NCBI GenBank assembly: GCA_020137815.1
Contig: CM035350.1
Coordinates: 5,896,180 to 5,960,179 of the forward strand
Reading direction: 5' to 3'
Source: Hormiphora californensis
Lineage: Eukaryota; Ctenophora; Tentaculata; Cydippida; Pleurobrachiidae
DNA length: 64,000 bases
The position numbers and the translations under genes were made by a program. The notes under the pieces are model-generated. The model was not told where the DNA came from. It ran no database searches and saw nothing but the letters and a program-made list of their open reading frames with translations. Every line of letters begins with the position of its first letter. Positions within the stretch are counted from its first letter, which is position 1. Positions 26,384 through 36,830 of the stretch are shown in pieces.

Positions 26384-28989
26384 GAGGGGAGAGTGAGAGA
26401 GGGACAGAGAGAGAGCGAGCGAGAGAGAGAAAGAAAGAGAGATAGTGAGTCAACTGTCACATACAGTAAAAGGTTGATAGTATTCTAATCTCTCAGTAAC
26501 GACCGTACATAGTTACTGGGTCGGCTATATTAACTCGTAAAAACAGCAGCTGTTTTTCTAGAATCTGATTACCTTTCCTGCCTTGCTGAAACTATTAACT
26601 ATCTCAAACTTTTCCTCTTTCATCGGTCCACTTGCCTGATAGAGATAGTTATGTGTTGCAGAAATCTGCATTTTTGAAATCATCACCATAATATAATGTC
26701 GCATAAATATATTCACAATTACCTTCTTTCTCTTTCCTCTTCCCACTGCTAGAACAGGTACATCCTCTTCCTCTTCCTCCTCTCCAGGAAGTTGGGTGTT
26801 TTTGGGTTTCCTTGTCCTCTTTCCAGTCATGATAAGCTGAGGAGCTGGCAATACCTCTGATTTAATCTTTCTTCCCCTACCTCGGCCTTTCTTAATGGGT
26901 ACAGGGGATGGGGACCGGGAGGGCAATGTTGTTGAAGAGTGAGATATTGTCCTTTTACCTCTCCTGGGGGCCGGGGAGGGGGATCTAGAGAGGACTGGAG
27001 AAACAGTCTTCTTTCCTCTACCCTTCTTAGGAGCAACTGGGGAGGGCGATCTAGAGGGGACCGGAGAAACAGTCCTCTTTCCTCTACCCTTCTTAGGAGC
27101 AACTGGGGAGGGCGATCTAGAGGGGACTGGAGAAACAGTCTTCTTTCCTCTACCCTTCTTAGGAGCAACTGGGGAGGGGGATCTAGAGGGGACTGGAGAA
27201 ACAGTCTTCTTTCCTCTACCCTTCTTAGGAGCAACTGGGGAGGGGGATCTAGATGGGACCGGAGAAACAGTCCTCTTTCCTCTACCCTTCTTAGGAGCAA
27301 CTGGGGAGGGGGATCGAGATGGCTGTATACTAGAGACTTGAGACGTCGTCCTTTTTCCTCTTCTGGGCTCCATCGGGGGAACCGTTTCACTTTTCTTTTT
27401 CCCTCGGGACTTGACGCGAGGAGAAGGAGAAGGAGGAGGTGATTCCTCAGAAGGGTCAGGGGAGGACATTATCGGTCTCGCCTTCTTTCTCTGTGATCTT
27501 ACAGGGGAGGGAGATCTAGATGGTATGTATTCCTCAGGGGATGGGGACCGGGAGGGCTTCTTCTTTCTCGGCACTGGACAAGGTTTCTTCACCGGAACCG
27601 CAGGTGTTGACTCGGAAGCCTGTTTCCGTTTATCACCTAGCAATGAAAATCAATGATAAAACACATTAGACAGGGGTGACTCAGAATGGGAGGAGCACCA
27701 GCCACTTAACATTACCAAGAAGACCGTACCCAGGAGTGGATCTACCTGGCACTGGGGGGATGCACAGTGTGCCGTTTTTAGGGAAGTCTGCCCAAATTGC
27801 TCCTCCAATTCCCTGAAAACGGCACTTGGGGGTCTATGACGTCATTACATCTTACCTGCTACTTTGACCACTTCAGTAATGGTAGGCTGTTTGGCGATCG
27901 CTTTTTTAGTGAGGTTGATAACTGGTTTCTTTTTGACACATGTTATCAGCAGTCCATCTCCACTAGAATCAGAGATTTCATCGTCATCACAGGCCATCAT
28001 ATCTCCTGTGGGGAGAGAGGGTTAGTTACTGAACAAGTGGGGAAGGGGAGGTAGGGTTAGTTACTCAACAAGTGGGGAAGGGGAGGGAGGGTTAGTTAGT
28101 CGACAAGTGGGAAGGGGAGGGAGGGTTAGTTACTCAACGAGTTGGGAGGGGAGGGATGTTTAGTTACTCAACAAGTGGGGAAGCTGGAAGGGGAGGGTTA
28201 GTTCCGGGGGAGGGAGGGTTAGTTACTCAACAAGTTGGGAAGGGGAGGGAGGGTTAGTTACTCAACAAGTGGTGAGCAGTGTGACGGGAAATGCAGTATT
28301 CATCATGGGTCATCATTTCTACTGTGTATGCGGGGATGGAGGGTTGATCTACCGAACAGCGAACACCAAGGGATGGTTAGTTCCGAGGGATATATATATA
28401 TGAGGATATATGAGGGATATATTGAGTAGTCGGAGCATTCCTCGACCCTGTTATATTATGTCCCACGTGTACACAAACGATTTCACCCCCGTATTGCCAC
28501 ATTAAATCCCCTAGACAAAGACAACAATATACGGGAGATATAAAATCGTACCAAAACTAGGGAGTTCATCATCACTTTCACAACCGCTCTTTTTCTTTCC
28601 ACCTCGCTTCGCCTCCTTCTTGGCCTCAGCTGAAAGATAATGGGATAACTATTTAAGTCTACAAGTGCACCTAGCGGCGCGATTGTCATGAAGTAGCAGA
28701 CCCTTTATATCCGAGAGGGATAGAGTCCTTTGTATCAGAGAGAGATAGAGTCCCCCCCCCCCCCCCGAGCCTGATCCTAATGAAATAATTAGAGGGCATT
28801 ATCTCCCCTAAATCCACATACCCTTTTCTTTGACGGCCCTTCGTTTTCGCAGCAGTGCCTCCACAGACTCGAGCTTGAGTAGTGTTTTGGGTGACTCGGG
28901 ATCAGCTGTTATCACCGGCTGTTTGGTCCTCGTTAGCGGCGATTTGGGTGGGGCCATCTGTTGCTTCGGGGGATCTGAGAGAGAGAGAG

Positions 28990-29067
<78 letters not shown>

Positions 29068-29099
29068 CGAGAGAAAGAGATAGAGAGATAGAGAGAGAC

Positions 29100-29130
<31 letters not shown>

Positions 29131-29185
29131 CAGAGTGTGAGAGAGCTGAGTGAGAAAGAGTGTGGGGGGGTGGTTAGGGCATATC

Positions 29186-29264
<79 letters not shown>

Positions 29265-29809
29265 AGGCTTACAAAATGAGCGCTAACTATTCTACTAAGG
29301 ACAAGAGAGACTGCAGCGTTCCCTTTTTTACATTGTCTAGAAAGTAACATACACAACCCGCACTGTTCCTTGGCAATAAAATAACCCCTCTACTGCACTG
29401 GGGGTCATCTCGTAACCATGACACTGTTTCAAACTTCTAATCTAGTCTGACAGTTGATATAGTGCTTTATTGTGTTTCCAGTGGTTCCATAACAAGCATG
29501 TAATATATCTTCCCAGACACATGATTTAGTAGGGGGCACGCAGACAGTTTTTGGTATGAGCTCTAATATATGGGGGCCAATACATATGTCATTATATGAC
29601 TACTTATCTTGCTCGCTATTGATAAGTAGCTCGCATTTTGTCTGCGACACAAAATATCTGCTTTGTGCATTGCAACACTTTTTCATTTTATAGTTTCACC
29701 TAGTGAACAAAGCTATTATGAGATTGGTCCAATGACATTGGTTCTGGACTAAGGGGAGATAGAAAGCAATTAGAATAGAGCGAGAGAGAGAGAGAGAGAG
29801 AGAGAGAGT

Positions 29810-29900
<91 letters not shown>

Positions 29901-32900
29901 AATAGGCAGGTAAGGAGGCGGTACTATAAGTATAACAATAAACAGACGTTTTGCATTGATGCTCCTTATTTCCTACTATGTTCTCTCTTCCAATATACTT
30001 CTAGCCCCACATTTGGCTTAAAATTATAGAAGCGCCACACCACAGAAGTCTATGTGTGCATGGTACCTCTCCTCTACTTTTCCAAATGATGATTAGTAGT
30101 AGCACTGTCTGCTACACTTGTGTACTCTCTTGTGATCCCTCTACCCAGTGTAAACTATTGTAAGTGTACTGTTCATCTTGACTCTTGTGCAGTAGGCCAG
30201 AAACAGATGGCGGCAAAAACATAGCTTTATGATACAGATCGTGTGTTGTACTAATATAATTTTGATGCTACTTATACTTATCAATGCTTTCTATTCATTG
30301 AGAGAATTACTAAAGAGAGGCGGGGGGGGGGGGTGGTTAAGGACTGGGCACTGGGCAGGCTGCCAAGGCACATACCTGGGTACAACATACCTGGGTACAA
30401 CATACCTGCACTGGATTGCACTGGGAATTACCTGGGTACAACTGGGAGTTATCATCGTCATCCTGGTCGAAGATGGCTGCCAGCCGACTAGTTGATTGCT
30501 TCTCTTGCTTCACCGCAGCCAACACCTCGAAATCCTCGGTAGCTTCTACCACCTCCAGATCGAGGGTCTCTGGAGAGTTATCCTCCATCTCTTCTACTGC
30601 TGGGGTCTGGGGATTTATCAGCTGTGGTCGGACCTCTACCGCGGATGGTTTAGAGACTTCTGTGTGAGATGATAAGATAGTAAGAGACGCCTCCTCCTGT
30701 TCTACAACTGAGCTTATTATCTCTAGGGAGGACTGCGCTACAGATTTCACTATTTCCAGGGACGCCTCCTCCTCCTCTTCCTCTGCCAGTGACGTTACTC
30801 TTTGTTGGACCTCTTTTGGAGAGGGTGCAGCCTCTGGGGGAGAAAGAGAGAGTTTTTACTATCATTATTAGAAACTGATAATTGTAGACTGATAAATAAA
30901 AAGAGCTACCCCTTGACCCTTGTAATTGTGAACATATTGTGACATCATGGGAGGTCTTTAGTTTTATTTCACCACACTTTTTATTGTACATAGATAGATC
31001 CCAAAAGGGCGTGCCTAGTGTGTGTGTGAAGCAACATGATCAACATATGTCACTCACTTTCTACATTGTTCACTGACACGTGCCCTATAATCATTGTCCC
31101 TATAATCACTGTCTCTCTCTCTCCCTGTCTTCTTTAGATATCTCTCTCTGTCCTTGTTTAGTGACTCTAACAAACAACAGTGTGCCCAATTGACACGCAC
31201 ACACACTTCGTGTGTCAGGGAAGTTCTCACCCTCAATTTACCTTCGTATAGATCAAATGGAGCTTGTGTTTCACATTGATCATCCTCCTCCCTGATCCTC
31301 GTTAACTCCTCGTTATCGTCTTGTTGGTATGTTACCCCCTCCTCGTTATCGTCTTGTTGGCCTGTTAACTCCTCCTTGTTATCGTCTTGTTGGCCTGTTA
31401 CCCCCTCCTCGGTCTCGGATTCCTCGTCAAGGGCTATAACCTCACTCCCCGCCTCACTGCCACTATCACCAACTTCTGCATTAGTTGAGGGGGGCTCGAT
31501 AATACTTTCCACTAGTATCGTTCGGTTCTTGCTCAGTTGTTGTTGTGATAGTATCTTCCTTTGTTGTTTTCACATCTTCCTTACTCACTTCTCCTCCTGT
31601 CTGTTGTTCAGCTAGGTTCACTTGGTTCTACCAACTCCAACAACCTCTCCCCCTCCGGTATCTCCTGAGTCATTTCCGGGTCCAGGGAACCCAAAGGAGC
31701 CATTGTATCGGGTATCATCTCGTGCTCACTTTCTGTGTCAACCTCTGCTCCTGTGATTTTGATTGGGGTCCTGGCTAGTGGTCCCTGCTGGCTCTCAACT
31801 AGAGGGGGTGTCCGGGCTAGTTCATCACGGTAGTCCAACGGAGGGGGCGTTAAATGTCCTGATCCTGGGGGGGGGGGGGGGGGGGTATAATATTTAGGGA
31901 TTTTATCATCCGGGTTGAGGGAGGGTAGTCTACGCAAATAAGCTTTCGTATTCGTAATGTCATTTGTCAGCATTGACCGGACAATATGATCGATCCTTCA
32001 CTGCGATCAGGATAAATTCAAGACTTGGTAACCTTGGTAACCCCCTGGACGCGGAGTAGCCTCACTACCAAAGGACAGCTGAAATTCTGAACCTAAGAAT
32101 AATAATACACCCCTATAATATTCACAGACATCTCTCTATCTCTCTCATGCTACCTTCTGCGGCTGCGGAGAACCCTGGACCTTCTATCTGGGTTTCTGGT
32201 ATATTTCCTGTTATCTCACCGCCGGGTAGGAGACGATTATCCTGGTGAGAGGGGAGAGAGGATTAGAGAGAGAAGGGGGAATAATAATATATATTCGCGT
32301 GATGGTGAATATTACTTTTCAAAATGATTTCTCTCCTTGCTCTCATCAGTGCTGTGCTAGTGTGCATCCCCTCTGCAGAGGGTCGACTCATACCATCTTG
32401 CTTCACCCAACACGATTGGGACTACAGCTACTCGGTAAGACATGGCATTTAGATCCCGTCTCTCTAATACAAATCTGATATATCGGTAATTTAACAGTAA
32501 AATCTCTCTGCTTCACTACTCTCGTGCAGGTATTTGTGTACCACATCACTAATGTGGAGTCAGAAAGCTACTACGTGAACCTACACAACAGGAAGATAAT
32601 ATGGATAGCATCCCGTAACGGTGATCACGGGGGAGTAGTTCCGCTTATCTTGACTGTCGTGCTGCCCCGGAGAATTAGCGGGTACAGCCTCGCCTCCCTG
32701 GGCAATGCCTGGGGTACACGGTGGTACAACTGGAGGATTACAGAGCAACCCTGGTCGCCCACCTCCTCCCCACCTCCACCTGTCCACCATTTCAGATTGG
32801 ATCGATACCACACCCTGGAACAGATCCAGAACCACCTGCACGGACTGACGGGGGCTCAGATTGTGGAGTTACCTTGGAGAAGCTACGAGAATAGGCCCAT

Positions 32901-35676
32901 ACTGGGGGCGAATATAGGTGCATCCCCAGAGAAACCTCTGATCGTACTACTGGCGGGTAGTCACGGGAGGGAGTGGGCCGCCCCTGCAACTCTACTAGTG
33001 ATGTTACAGTGGCTGCTGAGCGAGGGAGCTACAGAGTGGAGGGAGAGGTATGAGTTCATGGTTATTCCGGTAGCTAACCCTGACGGATACTCCTTTACGT
33101 GGACCCATGACCGCATGTGGAGAACCACCCGGGTACCAACAGGCTGCCAGCACAACCTACAAACCTGCAACGGTACTTGTCTTGAGGGGCCGTGTTTTGG
33201 GGCGGATCCCAACCGGAATTGGGACAGCGACTGGGGTACCCGGGGTATCTCAACAGACCCGTGTAGTGATGTCTACCCGGGGAGGAAGGCATTCGACCAG
33301 CCCTGTGTCCGATCACTCCGGGACTACCTGATGGCCAATCAGAACAGATTAAAGATGTTCCTCTCATTCCATGCATTTGGTAACTACTTCCTGTACCCCT
33401 CCCTGAGTTCAGAGTCCCCCTACCAAGACCTCCATGTGGACGAACAGGCACACAGACACGCAGGTCGGGTCTACACGAGGGCAGTCCGGGAGGAGCATGG
33501 GGAGGAGTACAGTGTGGTGAGAATATCAGGGTTGTTGTCCGAGTATAACGGGGGTAAACCCTATCAAATCAGTGGGAGCAGTATAGAGTGGGTGTATAAC
33601 AAGTTGGGGGTCCTCCACACCTATGGACTGGAAGTGAGGGGGACAGAGGATGGGATATCTGGGGAGACTGCCTTCCACCCACCCACCAGTGAAATTATAC
33701 CCATGGGAGAGGAAAACACGGCGGGGCTTCGAGCACTCCTCAGGCATATTACCCCCTAGTGCCCCCTAAATAGTTGAAAAGTGACAAGCAGACTGCGAGA
33801 CGATTAGATGGTCGACAGGGTGACAAGCTATTATCGAGGGGAATAAATTCTTGCACCTCCCCTCTCTCTCTTTCTGAATGCTCCGTCTCTGTCTAAAATG
33901 ATCAGACAGTTGCCGGAGGGGCAGTATGATAGTTACCTTGTCGTCGTCTTGAACATTTGTTGAGTCGTGACACTCTGAAACAGATTGTTATAAACTTTTT
34001 TATGAAACTTTTCAATTGATTGTTGTACTACTATCCATGACACTGGGGGCAATACCTGTAACATCGCACTGTGTAGCCTGGAGCACATCACCATTATATC
34101 CGGGTGAAGTTTCCTCACAATCGTCCTGGGGGGGGGGGTCATATGTGTATCAGCTCGAGGGAGGGGGTTATAAAGGCATGCACATCTTTTTTGTAGCTGA
34201 CACGATTAAAAAAGCTATTTCATTACTGCTCTAGCCCTCCTTTTAACACATAATGAGAGAGAGAGAGAAGGGAGGGAGTCACTCTTTTACCTCTCCATTT
34301 TCGCTTCCCTCCTCCCCGGTTGCACGTTTAGTTCTTTCAATGGTGATTATCTCAGAGGCAGCGTCTGAGTAACAGCTTCCCTCGTCTTCTGACGCCCCAC
34401 CTGATGATACCATTGTTAAACGTTTATGTTACAGTGGAATTTAGATCGGGCAAATGCTATTTTCTATGGAATCCCTTTCCCACACAGTGTAGAGGGATCG
34501 TGTATTGCCCTAATCTTTGATTTAACACACGTCACCCCAAACTACCCTGTTAGACCAATATTTTTCAGTTTCAGTTGTAGGTGATGTAGGGATTTGTAAG
34601 AACCTGAGATCTCTCTCTTATTGTGGAAAGTAAATCCTAATGTATTGTCAGACCTAGAAACGAGATATATATTGTCTCACTGAGCTCACTGATGTGACAC
34701 AGGAATTTGCAGTGCACTGGAAAGCATGAGAGAAAACAGGGGGGGGGGGGGCACCGTATTCAAGCTCGACACCACCTCATGAAGACATGTACATTTCCCG
34801 GTGACCTGATTTACCTAATTGTAAAATTGGTAGTTGTGTGTTGGGGACTCGGGATCCTGATGTGAAGTTCCTTATTGCTTCCAGTTCTCTTCTCCTGTTG
34901 TCTAAACTTGTATCACCGCCCAGCTCTGATACATCCTGGAAAGGATGGTAGGGTAGGATTTTGAGTCGCTTGACACTGTGTCCGTGCTCCGCATTGATTG
35001 TTAGAAGACTGTTTTTTTTGGATAATAGATGTAGGAAAAATATTCAATTTAGATTTTAAATTGGCAATCTTTATCTCATTGCATGTCCTCAACCAAGCAA
35101 TGTTTGTTTGAACTTACCAGTATTTTGGTCGGTGTTTTAACGGGAGAATCTTCCACAAATAACTCAGACGATCTAGTTAGGAGGAAACATGATTAATAAA
35201 ACTTGTTACTGTCACCATTATCAACATCCTATATTTTTGTTGTGCTCAGTGCCGGCCCTAGTAGTAGTTCATTTGTTACTCACTGTTCAATATTGGGTAC
35301 AAATTGGGAGGGAAGGAAGATATCCTCCTTCACACACAGATGACTGGTCTAGAGACAAAGGAACTCCTCGCTTTACTGCCGGTGTGGAACTCCTGTAATT
35401 ACACATGTTTTAGCATGTGGGGAGGGAGTTTGACAGTGTAAATGGGGAGTCCTCCGAGTGGGGTTTACACTGAGTGCGCGGGAAGAGATGCTGGCATTGT
35501 GTACTTTAATCATTTGGAAGTGGTTAGGCAGCCGCGCGCACAGGTTGAGAGAGTTCGTAATGTTGACATTTGACATCAATCTATCTTTCGACAAGCGGTG
35601 GCTTATGGCAAACTTGATAGAATACGATGCCCGACGCGATGGAGTAAGATAGCGAGGGATAGAAAGAGAGAGAGAT

Positions 35677-35751
<75 letters not shown>

Positions 35752-36788
35752 AAAATTAAAAGAAAGAGATACAGATATGGTAAGAGAACAGATACACGGA
35801 TAGTTATATGACATTTAGATGGTGATTAGTATTATACCTGTTGTTGTTCTTAATAGTAACTATACGACCACAATCTCTCCAGTACCCCCCGGCCCCCGTC
35901 TATATCTCATCCGTGCATTGTGCAATGACCCTAATATATCAGGATCATTCATCTCCCGGCCCCTATCTCTCCAGTTCAGATCTCTCTGTTGCTATCTCTC
36001 TATCTCTCTCTATCTCTCCCTTAGTTACCATACGCCCTCCTCCCAGTCCCTGACCACACTCTAGAAATATAGTATAGACCTTTCAGAGGCCTTACGTTCT
36101 CTCTTTTTGCGATATATACGATAATAAGAAAGGAACCCGCAGCGACCAGTTGTATTTTAACACTAATGTTCATAATGTTTCATAAGTATTCAATCTAAGA
36201 GCAATAAAACAGCGGCTTTTACTTCACTTAGTTCCTTTGCTATGGCAACCAAGCGATAATCTTCACGCAAGACACATGTGTTATGTCTTGGTAATAGATC
36301 GGCATTGTATATAATTGAATGAAATCATGTGACCGGGGTCCGGTTCTCTTTGACCTGTGCGTGACCTGCAATGTCCACCGCGGTTATTAACAAGCACTCA
36401 TTCATTCCTGGATCTCTCACGGAACTCATTCGACCTTGCTCTATTTGCAATATCAGATTAACTTGTTCTACAATAGTGCCCCCCCCCCCCTTCAGCTGAT
36501 TGCAACCTCCCTCCCTGCCCCTATTTGACAAAAGACACCCATTACTTGTTGCACAATTAGAGTGCTAGAGTGAGATGACCCGGCCGTGTCTTGACAGTGA
36601 AATTATTGCTGTCCCTAAATTCTCTGCACACTGGGTCCTATCTATAATCCTTCACGTAATTCTGTAATTCTAAGCAGTTTGTATCGCAGCGTGCGTGATT
36701 TTACAGTTTACAGTCATTACAACAAACCCCAAGTATGTAGCTTGTGAGATATATATCTCTCTCTTCTCTCTCCTCTCTCCCCCCCCCT

Positions 36789-36830
<42 letters not shown>

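Noticed and set aside
26827-27442. Frames of 187 aa (minus) and 167 aa (plus) over the MDC1 repeat exon
   Set aside because: Shadow frames of 66-bp repeats. The MDC1 frame has the splice phases and the BRCT continuation.
32581-33747. Several minus-strand frames over the carboxypeptidase
   Set aside because: Antisense shadows of a well-supported M14A coding exon.
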